A stretch of 9,610 nt of DNA from Gammaproteobacteria bacterium (GCA_020444775.1 JAGRHX010000516.1:1-9610); one strand, 5' to 3'; shown: positions 1-8,182, counted from the stretch's first letter. The notes: a model not told the origin generated them from the sequence alone. Numbers and translations: made by a program.

Positions 1-380
1 GGATCGTCGGGCAGACACTCGAAGAAGACCCCGATCGCACCCAGCTCCAGCGCCTCCTCGCGAATCCGCTCGTAGAGCGCGGCGCCTATACCACCACCGG
101 TCTCGCCACGCGCGGTACAGATGTAATCGAGGTAGCAGAATCGCAGCTCGGGCTCGTACGACAGCAGCGCGAAACCACGCACCTGACCACGCGCGTTCTC
201 GGCCACGAACAGTGAGGCACGAAACCGGTAGCGCAGCGGATTGCGCAGCTGCTCGGTGATCTTGTCGATATCGGTCTCGTCCAGCCCGCCCATCTGCGCG
301 CGCAGGATCGCCCTGGCCTGCTCCAATCGCTGCTGGTTGGCCGGCGTGGTGTCATCGAAGATCTGCAGGATACGAAACAT
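1..380 (-). CDS. GNAT-family N-acetyltransferase, C-terminus cut by window edge
   Basis: This is the last visible gene of the minus-strand operon; 126 residues are present and the rest lies left of the window. The start MFRILQIFDD is chosen because the ATG at 380-378 follows the upstream stop by 12 bp, and a GAGG lies about 8 bases upstream. The fold order is typical of GNAT enzymes: a helical N-terminal part (residues 15-50), a beta strand FRASLFVAEN (53-62), FALLSYEPE (70-78), the strand LDYICT (84-89), then motif A, RGETGGGIGAALYERI (91-106), the glycine-rich loop that binds the acetyl-CoA pyrophosphate. Family knowledge: these enzymes move an acetyl group from acetyl-CoA to an amine. Behind a KamA enzyme, the beta-lysine acetyltransferase AblB is a tempting analogue, but I cannot show orthology from half a protein. 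The tight spacing argues for co-translation with the preceding ATP-grasp enzyme. The substrate is unknown. Confidence 0.88.
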   Translation of the reverse strand, partial: MFRILQIFDDTTPANQQRLEQARAILRAQMGGLDETDIDKITEQLRNPLRYRFRASLFVAENARGQVRGFALLSYEPELRFCYLDYICTARGETGGGIGAALYERIREEALELGAIGVFFECLPDD

Positions 381-392
381 GACCGCGGCCTC

Positions 393-1451
393 TCAGGCGT
401 CCAATCGCACCGCGGCCACAGGGTAGCGGCACTCGGCCGCGGCGAGGATCCGGGCAATGCCCCAATCGTAGCCGTGACCGGCTGCGTCCAGCGCGGCGGC
501 AAAGCCCGCGTCGGCGGACAGACAGGGGTTGGTGTTGACCTCCAACACCCAGACCCGGCCAGCCGTGTCGACCCGAAAGTCGACACGCGCATAGCCGGAC
601 AGTCCCAGACAGCGCCAGCAGCGTATCGCGACCTCACGCAACCGCGCCATCAGCTCGGGCTCGGTACGATTCGCCTCGAAGCTGCGCGGCGTGTGCAGAT
701 ACTCGAAGGAGTCCACCTGCCACTTCGCCGCGTAGCCGACCAGCCGTGGCTTGTCGGGTGGATAGTCGACGAAGCGGATCTCGGCCACCGGCAGCACCAT
801 GGGCTCTCCGCGACCGGCTTCGCTCTCGATGACCGAGACGTTGAACTCACGCCCCTCGATGAACTGCTCCGCGAACCAACCATCGTCGTTGGAATCGCCC
901 TCGAGGTCGGAGTTGGCGCGTGTCGCTTGCAGCTGGTCGAGACGCGCCCGGGCCTGCACGGCGTCGTCGCATACCGAAGCATCGTCGATACCGACCGAGG
1001 CGTCCTCGCGCACCGGCTTGACGATGAAGGCGCCCGGCGGCCATGGCGAGTCCGCACCGGTCCCACGCGGCTCCAGCCACACGGGTGTGGGCACGCCGTT
1101 GGCTCGCAGCATCCGCTTGCAGCGCAGCTTGTCGGTGGTGATCGCCAAGGCTCGCTCGTCACTGCCGGTGAAGGCGATGCCCAAGCGGGCGAACAGCGCC
1201 GGCGCCAGATGCTGGCGCTCGGAGCACCCGTCAATGGTCTCGACCAGGTTGAAGACCACGTCCGGAGACTGAGCCTGGAGGCGATCGCCGCTCGACCGCA
1301 GGTCGCCGCTCACCGGCAGCAGCGCGCACGTGTGCCCGAGCCGCTCCAGCGCCGCACGCACCGCGGCCACCTGCACCAGCACGTCCTGCTCGTCGAGCGG
1401 CGCATCCGCGTCTAGCTGCTGATAGGCAATCGTCACACGCATGGGCGTCAT
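393..1451 (-). CDS. ATP-grasp ligase, D-Ala-D-Ala-ligase-like (second of two)
   Basis: About 352 aa if it starts at the ATG at 1451-1449, which has a GGAG nine bases upstream. The next Met (1442) is too far from it, and an ATG at 1511 would overlap the previous gene. Visible blocks, numbered from 1451: preATP-grasp segment with VVFNLVET (65-72) and FTGSD (94-98); KLRCKRMLRANGVPTP (108-123); ATP-binding strand FIVKPVREDASVGID (142-156); WFAEQFIEGREFNVSVI (192-208); a loop with VGYAAKW (238-244); and the metal site GYARVDFRVD (286-295) with LEVNTNP (303-309), where Asp291, Glu304 and Asn306 are the expected Mg ligands. The family joins a carboxylate to an amine through an acyl-phosphate. The PGMT-like segment that D-Ala-D-Ala ligases have after the last metal ligand is replaced by PCLSADAG, so the substrate is probably not D-alanine. 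It follows gene 1498-2514 and precedes the GNAT by 12 bp. Cytoplasmic; exact reaction unknown. Confidence 0.88.
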   Translation of the reverse strand: MTPMRVTIAYQQLDADAPLDEQDVLVQVAAVRAALERLGHTCALLPVSGDLRSSGDRLQAQSPDVVFNLVETIDGCSERQHLAPALFARLGIAFTGSDERALAITTDKLRCKRMLRANGVPTPVWLEPRGTGADSPWPPGAFIVKPVREDASVGIDDASVCDDAVQARARLDQLQATRANSDLEGDSNDDGWFAEQFIEGREFNVSVIESEAGRGEPMVLPVAEIRFVDYPPDKPRLVGYAAKWQVDSFEYLHTPRSFEANRTEPELMARLREVAIRCWRCLGLSGYARVDFRVDTAGRVWVLEVNTNPCLSADAGFAAALDAAGHGYDWGIARILAAAECRYPVAAVRLDA

Positions 1452-1466
1452 CAGCTGCTGCTCCGC

Positions 1467-1490
1467 CGGGAGGCGGCCGGGCGCCTCCCG
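1467..1490 (-). repeat. 9-bp inverted repeat hairpin in the gap between the two ATP-grasp genes
   Basis: Arms CGGGAGGCG (1467-1475) and CGCCTCCCG (1482-1490) are perfect reverse complements around a 6-nt loop. The hairpin fills most of the 46-bp gap. In the minus-strand mRNA its 3' arm ends two bases before the GCGGAG ribosome binding site of the downstream gene. There is no run of U after it, so it does not look like an intrinsic terminator. It could adjust translation or stabilise the mRNA. Confidence 0.6.
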
Positions 1491-1497
1491 AAGTGAA

Positions 1498-2514
1498 TCA
1501 GACCGCCGCATCGACGACAGCCGGCCGCTCCCCGCCGATACCGTAGCGCCGGCAGGCGGACTCGACGATACATTCGATCAGATGATCGTACTCGATCCCC
1601 TTCAGATTACAGATTATCGGCAGATCAGAGTGCTCGGGATGCAGACCCGCGAGCGGGTTGATCTCAATGAAGTTTGGTCTACCGTTGGCATCACAGCGCA
1701 GATCCACCCGACCGGCATCCGCGCACAGCAGCGCGCGCCAGCTGCCCAACGCCACCTCCTCGATGACCCGTTCCAGAAGCGGCTCTTCGAGCAGACGGTA
1801 CTCGACCCGGGTCTCACACTCCTCCTTGTTCAGATAGCCGTAGGCGTCCGCATCATCCGATGACCTGAGCACGATCTCCATGATGCCTATGCAGCGGGCT
1901 TCCTCACCGCTGCCGACGATCGCCGCGGTGAACTCGCGACCGGGCAGATAACGCTCCACCAGCACGGGCTGACGATGTCGGGCGAGCAGGGTCTGACAGA
2001 CCTCACGCAGCTCGGCCGGATCGTTGATCCTGGATCGCCCGTCTACGCCCTTGCCGGTGCCTTCCGCCACCGGCTTGGCAAACAGTGGATAGTCCAGCTG
2101 CACGCCATCCAGATCGCCTACCTGCGTCACCACCGCGAAGTCCGGGGTGGGCAGACCGCTGTCGCGGATGACGCGCTTGGCCATTGCCTTGTGCAGGGTC
2201 AGCGCACAGCTCAACGGGTCGGAGAAGGTGTAGGGCAGCTCGTAGGCATCGAGAATCGCCGGCACCTGTGCCTCGCGGCCGTAGCCGCGCATACCCTCGG
2301 CGATGTTGAAGACCAGGTCATAGCGCGCGCCGGCCACCAGCTTGCGGGTCAGGGCGCGCACATTGCCGATTCTCTCCACGCGATGACCGAGACGTTGCAA
2401 CGCGTCCGCAAGAGCATCGATGGTATCGAGTCGGTCGAACTCGGCGGTTTCCAGCTCCGAGTAGCCGGCGGCGATATAGTCGTCACGCAGGTCGTAGCAG
2501 AGACCGATGTGCAT
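1498..2514 (-). CDS. ATP-grasp ligase, D-Ala-D-Ala-ligase-like (first of two)
   Basis: Encodes 338 aa starting MHIGLCYDLR; GGAG lies 10 bases before the ATG at 2514. Domains: N-terminal Rossmann-like segment (1-70) ending LVFNIAEG (67-74); GREAQVPAIL (79-88); PYTFSDPLSCALTLHKAMAK (94-113); IRDSGLPTPDF (116-126); ATP-binding strand FAKPVAEGTGKGVDG (145-159); VLVERYLPGREFTAAIVG (184-201); metal site GRVDLRCD (268-275) with FIEINPLAG (282-290), the likely ligands being Asp271, Glu284 and Asn286; then LHPEHSDLPI (291-300). The family is known to make amide bonds via an acyl-phosphate. The PLAGLHPEHSDLPI ending is unlike true Ddl enzymes, and annotation as D-Ala-D-Ala ligase would be over-specific. 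It sits between the KamA enzyme (123-bp gap with a strong hairpin) and a second, divergent ATP-grasp gene, which suggests two successive ligations in one pathway. Substrates unknown. Confidence 0.9.
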   Translation of the reverse strand: MHIGLCYDLRDDYIAAGYSELETAEFDRLDTIDALADALQRLGHRVERIGNVRALTRKLVAGARYDLVFNIAEGMRGYGREAQVPAILDAYELPYTFSDPLSCALTLHKAMAKRVIRDSGLPTPDFAVVTQVGDLDGVQLDYPLFAKPVAEGTGKGVDGRSRINDPAELREVCQTLLARHRQPVLVERYLPGREFTAAIVGSGEEARCIGIMEIVLRSSDDADAYGYLNKEECETRVEYRLLEEPLLERVIEEVALGSWRALLCADAGRVDLRCDANGRPNFIEINPLAGLHPEHSDLPIICNLKGIEYDHLIECIVESACRRYGIGGERPAVVDAAV

Positions 2515-2547
2515 GGCTGCGGCACTCCACGCGGGCTCGAGTGCGCC

Positions 2548-2579
2548 GGACCGGGCGATCGCTCACGATCGCCCGGTCC
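2548..2579 (-). repeat. 14-bp perfect inverted repeat between kamA-like gene and first ATP-grasp gene
   Basis: Left arm GGACCGGGCGATCG (2548-2561), loop CTCA, right arm CGATCGCCCGGTCC (2566-2579), with no mismatch. It lies in the 123-bp gap between two co-directional genes. The stem is very GC-rich, but the following bases on the minus strand (GGCGCACTCGAG) contain no T-run. It may therefore be an mRNA-stabilising or processing hairpin, a partial or Rho-assisted terminator that sets the ratio of upstream to downstream genes, or a protein-binding site. I cannot choose between these from the sequence. Confidence 0.75.
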
Positions 2580-2637
2580 CATCGCCTGAACCCACGCTCT
2601 TGTCAGGATGGGAAGGGACGGGGTTCGCGCGACGCGC

Positions 2638-4059
<1,422 letters not shown>

Positions 4060-4481
4060 GGCTTGACCGGGTACCCTGATGATCCAACGAACGTAAGAAC
4101 GCCCGCAGTGGACAGGTCAGAGGTTCCATCACCGGTCGGTCCGACAGCTTCGGGGGATGGTCTGCCTTGTGCAGCGCTTGGACGCAACACCGCGATCGGC
4201 GCGAACTATAGGCGCGTTTCGACGAATTGCAAGTGGCAATGAGCAAGCTTTTGGTGTCGCTCGTCAGAGTCCGCGCACGCGGGTCCCGTCGAACCATGGT
4301 AGGGTCCGAAGAGACCGGGATCCCGGCCCGGAAATCGACGCTGAAGGGCGCTACGGGCGAGCCTGCATGGGCCGCCGGGCAGCGGCGCGTCGACCGCCCG
4401 CGAAATGCGATCGGCGCGCAAGGAAGACATTCCCCCGGGCGCCGTTCCAGACTGCCAGCCAGCACGTACTCGAGCCCCGCC
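4060..4481. other. Divergent intergenic region between the kamA operon and the kinase gene
   Basis: This 422-bp stretch has no convincing gene. The reading frame of the plus-strand kinase stays open back to 4227, but the extra residues are Arg/Ser/Pro-rich and do not resemble the family. It holds the predicted kamA promoter (4205-4232), a small palindrome GTCGG-T-CCGAC (4135-4145) in the kamA leader, a palindrome CCGGGATCCCGG (4315-4326), and a 12-bp direct repeat GCGATCGGCGCG (4192-4203 and 4407-4418). I see no clear promoter for the kinase. Confidence 0.6.
4205..4232 (-). promoter_or_regulatory. Predicted sigma70-like promoter for the kamA operon
   Basis: Read on the minus strand: -35 TTGCAA (4232-4227, 4 of 6 consensus bases), a 16-bp spacer, and -10 TATAGT (4210-4205, 5 of 6). 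A start near 4198 would leave a leader of about 140 nt before the kamA ATG. It is one of the few AT-rich patches in this region and is correctly oriented. It was found by eye only. Confidence 0.4.
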
Positions 4482-6083
4482 ATGACCGAGGACCATGACC
4501 CAGCCCAAGACACCGACACGATGGCGTGGCGGGCATTCTCGCGTCTGGCCGAGGCGCTCGCCGAGCCACGTGCTTTTCCGCATCCGGTGCAGCACATCGA
4601 GCGCATCGACACGCACATCTCGCTGCTTGTCCTGACCGGGCGCTTTGCCTACAAGATCAAGCGACCGGTGAAGTTCGACTTCGCCGACTTCAGCACCTTG
4701 GAGCTGCGCCACGCCGCTTGCCTCAAGGAGCTGTGCCTGAATCGTCGCACCGCGCCCGAGCTGTACATGGATGTGGTCAGCATCAATCAGGGCGCTGATG
4801 GTCTCAAGGTGGAGGGCGACGGCCCGGTGGTCGACTACGCGGTGCGTATGCGTCAGTTCTGCAACCGGAACAGGCTCGATCGCGTCCTCGAGCGCGGCGA
4901 GCTGGACGCGGCCCTGTGTCGACAGCTCGCTTCGAACATCGCCGACTTCCACGAGAATGCACGCCAACTGCATGATACCGATGCGATGCGCGCCAGCCGC
5001 GATTTCGAGAAGGCACTGACCGACAATCACGCCCTGTTGAGTCGTGAGCAGGGGGCCCTGGCATTGTGCGCACGTACGGCGGAGGAGAACCAGTCACGGG
5101 ACCGGCAGCTGCTGCTAGACAGCCGGTCGCTGCTGCTGGCGCGCGCCGCGCGCGGCATGATCCGTGACTGTCATGGTGACCTGCACCTGGAGAACCTGAT
5201 CGTCGAGGACGGCCGGGTGCGGGCTTTCGACTGCGTGGAGTTCAACGACACCCTGCGCTGTGTGGACAGCATGAGCGATCTGGCCTTCCTGCTCATGGAT
5301 CTGGAATCAAGGGGCGCGGACGCGCATGCCAATCTGGTGCTCAACGAGTATCTGGAGCAGAGCGGCGACTTCGAAGGGCCCCAGGCGCTTGCGCTGTTCA
5401 AGTCCTACCGGGCAATGGTTCGGGCCAAGGTCGCGGCACTCGGCCTGCTGGCGGCGGATTGCGACCCGGAACAGCGTTCCGTGCTCAGGGCAAAGCTCGA
5501 GCGCTATCTACGCCTGGTCCGGCGATACCACCAGCGAACGGACCGCGGCGCGTTGCTGATCTGCTCAGGCTTGTCGGGCTCCGGTAAGAGCTGGCTGGCA
5601 CGCAGGCTGGGCTGCGCGCTCGGCGCCATCGTGCTGCGCTCCGACGTCGAACGCAAACGGCTGTACCCCGACGACTCGGCCCCCGAGCTCCGCTATTCGG
5701 CGCCAGCCACCGAACGCACCTATGACCGGATGACGGCCATCGCCCGCCCACTGCTCGAATGCGGCTGGCGGGTCATCGCCGACGCCACCTGTCTGAAGCG
5801 CTGGCAACGCGAACGGCTGAAGGGCTGCGCGCGGGCAGCCGGTGTGCCGAGCCTGCGGCTGCACGCGCAGGCGCCGCTCGCGTTGTTGGAACAACGGATC
5901 CGGGCGCGTCGGGCCTGCGGCGGCGATGCGTCCGAGGCCGACGTGGCGGTGCTACATGCGCAGCAGTGGCACATGGATCCAGTCGACGATCCGCACGGCC
6001 CGGCGTGCCTTCGAGTCGATACCTCACGACCAGTCGACTGGTGCCTGCTGCTCGACCGGATCGAGCGTCTCGGCAAACACTGA
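4482..6083 (+). CDS. Two-domain kinase: aminoglycoside phosphotransferase-like domain fused to P-loop AAA kinase
   Basis: Encodes 533 aa from the ATG at 4482 (MTEDHDPAQD). The frame is open upstream, but the added residues look non-coding. The start has only a weak ribosome binding site, and Met14 is an alternative. The N-terminal half is kinase-like: FAYKIKRPVKFDF (55-67) with the probable ATP-contacting lysine, the catalytic loop RDCHGDLHLENLIVED (228-243) in Brenner's-motif form, and AFDCVEFND (248-256) as the metal-binding block, followed by SDLAFLLMDL (265-274). The C-terminal half is an AAA/zeta-toxin-like kinase: LLICSGLSGSGKS (358-370) is a Walker A loop, RSDVERKRLY (386-395) follows, and VIADATCL (431-438) is a Walker B-like strand. 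The layout and length fit the COG2187 plus COG0645 fusion proteins common in proteobacteria, whose substrate is not known to me. It is divergent from the kamA operon and ends 25 bp from the convergent dehydratase gene. Confidence 0.88.
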   Translation: MTEDHDPAQDTDTMAWRAFSRLAEALAEPRAFPHPVQHIERIDTHISLLVLTGRFAYKIKRPVKFDFADFSTLELRHAACLKELCLNRRTAPELYMDVVSINQGADGLKVEGDGPVVDYAVRMRQFCNRNRLDRVLERGELDAALCRQLASNIADFHENARQLHDTDAMRASRDFEKALTDNHALLSREQGALALCARTAEENQSRDRQLLLDSRSLLLARAARGMIRDCHGDLHLENLIVEDGRVRAFDCVEFNDTLRCVDSMSDLAFLLMDLESRGADAHANLVLNEYLEQSGDFEGPQALALFKSYRAMVRAKVAALGLLAADCDPEQRSVLRAKLERYLRLVRRYHQRTDRGALLICSGLSGSGKSWLARRLGCALGAIVLRSDVERKRLYPDDSAPELRYSAPATERTYDRMTAIARPLLECGWRVIADATCLKRWQRERLKGCARAAGVPSLRLHAQAPLALLEQRIRARRACGGDASEADVAVLHAQQWHMDPVDDPHGPACLRVDTSRPVDWCLLLDRIERLGKH

Positions 6084-6108
6084 GGTCAGCAGCGCCGTGC
6101 GCCCGGTC

Positions 6109-7248
6109 TCAGCCGGCGCGGCTCGGCAGCTCGACCACCGCGCTGCCGATCACCGACAGCTCGTCGTCCTGGTTGTGCGCCGACTGCTCGATCTCGACCA
6201 GATGCCGGCCGTCCTCGACGTACTTGCGCGTCACCGAACCCTTGATGGTCAACATATCGCCAACCGGATTGTGGCGACGGATCTTGCACGAGGCCTTGCG
6301 CAGGAAACCGTCGTCCCCCATCCAGTTGGTCACGTGATGGGTCAGCCAGGAGCAGCGCTCCGGGCCATAGTCGTAGGCACCGGGGGTGCCGACCATGCGC
6401 GCGAAATCGTCCTCCCAATGAACCCGCTCAGGGCAGTCAGGTATGCCCAGACGGTTCTTGATGCCGAGCCCGCGGTGCGCGCTGATCTGCCGCCAGGCGA
6501 GCTTGTTGGCACGGATGTACAGACCACCCCAGCCTTGCGCGAAGGCGATGAAGCCGGTGACCGTCATCGGTCCCTTGGCCATCTCCGGCAGTGACTCGCC
6601 GGCCTCGACCTCCTCCCAGTAACGTGGGGTCGAGCCGCGCACCTGCTCCTGCGCATACAGCCGATAGAACGCGTCCAGGGCCTCGTCGGTATAGGGCTCG
6701 CGTGCGCGCGCCTTTACCGACTCGTACTTGGTGCCACGCTCACGGGCCTCGTCACGGTCAGTGCGAAAGCACCAGCTGTCGGCTTCGGCGACCTTGCTGC
6801 CATCCTGCTTGAAGAAATCGACGTGGTAGATCTGCTGTATGGCCCGGCCGGCGAAGCGGGTCTGGTGCTCCACCAGGTCCTTGAGCCAGGCTTCGGTGGT
6901 GATTTCGTCGTTGCGCAACACCGGCGCATGCCAGGTCCAGTCGGCCCCCGCCCACATCGCATGCACACCGCTCAGCCCACCGACGTAGCCGGAGACGATG
7001 CGATCGCAGGCGAACAGGAAACTCGGTGGCGCGACCAGGGTGCCGTAGCGGCTTTGCGACGCGTACTCCGGATCGCACCACAGCGGGTTGTCATCACCGA
7101 TGCCATGCGCGTAGTGGCGGATGTTGTCGCGGGTGGCCTCGTGACACCAGGGCTCCAGCGAGCCGGTGATGCGCTTGCCGATGCGACGCCGCAGATCATC
7201 GAGTCCCTGCTCGGTGATCTTCGGAAACAGATCGGTTGGTTCGGACAC
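6109..7248 (-). CDS. FAS1-like / MaoC-type double-hotdog acyl-CoA dehydratase
   Basis: Encodes 379 aa from the GTG at 7248 (MSEPTDLFPK), chosen because a perfect AGGAGG lies 8 bases upstream. The frame stays open to an ATG at 7392, but that would cover the regulatory palindromes. N-terminal hotdog (about 15-165) carries the hydratase motif YAHGIGDDNPLWCDPEYA (46-63) and LVAPPSFLF (71-79). C-terminal hotdog (about 205-375) carries HWEDDFARMVG (277-287), YDYGPERCSWL (292-302), WMGDDGFLRK (309-318) and VEIEQSAHNQ (351-360). Family knowledge: such proteins hydrate or dehydrate enoyl-CoA or hydroxyacyl-CoA thioesters, including mesaconyl/methylfumaryl-CoA. In (R)-specific hydratases the motif is D-x-N-P-L-H; here Asp52, Asn54 and Pro55 are kept but the catalytic His position is Trp57. 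Either this is normal for the subgroup or the chemistry differs. The divergent IclR regulator suggests effector-controlled expression. Substrate unknown. Confidence 0.87.
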   Translation of the reverse strand: MSEPTDLFPKITEQGLDDLRRRIGKRITGSLEPWCHEATRDNIRHYAHGIGDDNPLWCDPEYASQSRYGTLVAPPSFLFACDRIVSGYVGGLSGVHAMWAGADWTWHAPVLRNDEITTEAWLKDLVEHQTRFAGRAIQQIYHVDFFKQDGSKVAEADSWCFRTDRDEARERGTKYESVKARAREPYTDEALDAFYRLYAQEQVRGSTPRYWEEVEAGESLPEMAKGPMTVTGFIAFAQGWGGLYIRANKLAWRQISAHRGLGIKNRLGIPDCPERVHWEDDFARMVGTPGAYDYGPERCSWLTHHVTNWMGDDGFLRKASCKIRRHNPVGDMLTIKGSVTRKYVEDGRHLVEIEQSAHNQDDELSVIGSAVVELPSRAG

Positions 7249-7256
7249 GCGACGGT

Positions 7257-7262
7257 CCTCCT
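7257..7262 (-). promoter_or_regulatory. Perfect Shine-Dalgarno that fixes the GTG start of the dehydratase
   Basis: AGGAGG on the minus strand (7262-7257) is followed by an 8-base spacer and the GTG at 7248-7246. This is the strongest ribosome binding site in the window and excludes the longer open frame starting at 7392. Confidence 0.85.
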
Positions 7263-7340
7263 GCTGGTTCGATTTGGGCGGGCATGGTCGTATCGGGCCG
7301 GATCGGGCCGAGTCGCGCACCTTGGCTTGCCTTGGCGGCG

Positions 7341-7374
7341 TTGTCAATATGACAATGTCATTGTATCTAGACAA
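7341..7374. promoter_or_regulatory. Clustered TTGTCA/TGACAA palindromes: likely operator and promoter region
   Basis: This AT-rich island lies in the 145-bp divergent gap. Overlapping inverted repeats can be read directly: TTGTCA-ATA-TGACAA (7341-7355), ATGACA-A-TGTCAT (7349-7361), ACAATG-T-CATTGT (7352-7364), and TTGT-ATCTAG-ACAA (7361-7374). Repeated half-sites of this kind next to an IclR gene fit autoregulation and control of the divergent dehydratase (inference). The same bases contain a possible plus-strand promoter: TTGTCA (7341-7346), 17-bp spacer, TATCTA (7364-7369). Its -10 is weak. I cannot name a known consensus for this operator. Confidence 0.6.
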
Positions 7375-7393
7375 TGGACCACCGAGCGCCAAC

Positions 7394-8182
7394 GTGAACC
7401 AGCCACCGCCCGATCATCGTCGTCAGGTGCCCGCCGTGACCCGGGCCATCGCGATCCTCCGGCACCTGGGCAGATCCAAGGAGCCGCTCGGCGTGAATCA
7501 GCTCGCGCGGGCACTATCGCTGGTGCCGAGCACCTGTCTGCACATCCTGCGCGTGCTCACCGAGGAGGGGCTGGTCGACTTCGACCCACGGACCAAGCGC
7601 TATGCCATCGGTATCGGCATACTGCCGATCGCGCGCAGTGCCATTCAACGCAACGGCTTCATCAGCCTGATCGAGCCGCGGCTGACCGAGCTGTCGGCGG
7701 AGGTGGGCGCCACGGTGCTCGCCACCCGGCTGGCCGACGCCGAGCACATGGTGGTGGTCGCCCTGTCCCATGCCCCGTTGCCGTTTCGGCTGCAGGTCGA
7801 GCTCGGCAGTCGCTTTCCGACCCTGATAAGCGCCACCGGTCGTTGTCATGCGGCCTTCAACCTGGTCGATGCGGGAACCGCCGAGCTGCGTACGCGTTTC
7901 GCGGCCTTGAAGTGGGACCATCCGCCGGCATTCGACGACTGGCTGCGCGAGGTGGAGCTGACCCGACACGATGGCTTCGCGGTCGACACCGGGCGCTACA
8001 TCAGCGGCGTGACGATCCTCGCGGTACCGATGTTCGGCCGCGACGGCCGGATGACCCACAGCATCGTCGCCATCGACATCTCCGAACGGATCACGGCCCG
8101 GGGCCAGCGCTCGATCATCGCCCGGCTGTTGCAGGTGCGTGACGAGGTGAGCAATCAGATGCTCGGCGACGGCGCTGGCTGA
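7394..8182 (+). CDS. IclR-family transcriptional regulator
   Basis: Encodes 262 aa from the GTG at 7394 (MNQPPPDHRR). In-frame ATGs at 7349 and 7355 exist but lie inside the palindromic operator region, and no start has a strong ribosome binding site, so the start is uncertain. The winged helix-turn-helix spans about 13-72: VTRAIAILRHLG (15-26), LGVNQLARALSLVPSTCLHI (32-51), LTEEGLVDFDPRTKRYAIG (55-73). The effector-binding domain (about 80-255) shows FPTLISATGRCHAAF (141-155), the RHDGFAVDTGRYISGV block (191-206) and ILAVPMFGRDGRM (208-220). The length is normal for the family. IclR proteins bind small carboxylic or aromatic acids and control nearby catabolic genes. Here the divergent acyl-CoA dehydratase and the downstream EamA transporter are the likely targets; it may also repress itself. 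The effector cannot be read from the sequence. Confidence 0.9.
   Translation: MNQPPPDHRRQVPAVTRAIAILRHLGRSKEPLGVNQLARALSLVPSTCLHILRVLTEEGLVDFDPRTKRYAIGIGILPIARSAIQRNGFISLIEPRLTELSAEVGATVLATRLADAEHMVVVALSHAPLPFRLQVELGSRFPTLISATGRCHAAFNLVDAGTAELRTRFAALKWDHPPAFDDWLREVELTRHDGFAVDTGRYISGVTILAVPMFGRDGRMTHSIVAIDISERITARGQRSIIARLLQVRDEVSNQMLGDGAG

Noticed and set aside
474..1415. Long plus-strand open frame opposite the second ATP-grasp gene (313 codons)
   Set aside because: It is antisense to a protein with clear ATP-grasp motifs, its product has no recognisable domain, and long antisense frames are expected at this GC content.
1498..2514. True D-alanine-D-alanine ligase or a Van-type resistance ligase
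   Set aside because: The acceptor-site segment is not Ddl-like, no VanH/VanX or cell-wall genes are nearby, and the operon is built around an aminomutase.
2548..2579. Intrinsic transcription terminator
   Set aside because: The stem is strong but no T-run follows on either strand, so a classical terminator is not supported.
4192..4418. 12-bp direct repeat GCGATCGGCGCG (4192-4203 and 4407-4418)
   Set aside because: Only two copies, 215 bp apart, GC-rich; could be chance and has no flanking structure of a mobile element.
4227..4481. N-terminal extension of the kinase by 85 residues
   Set aside because: The residues are Arg/Ser/Pro-rich, unlike the family, and would overlap the -35 region of the kamA promoter; the ATG at 4482 gives a normal length.
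4206..5030. Minus-strand open frame covering the divergent region and the 5' part of the kinase gene
   Set aside because: No domain signal, overlaps the kinase core and the predicted kamA promoter.
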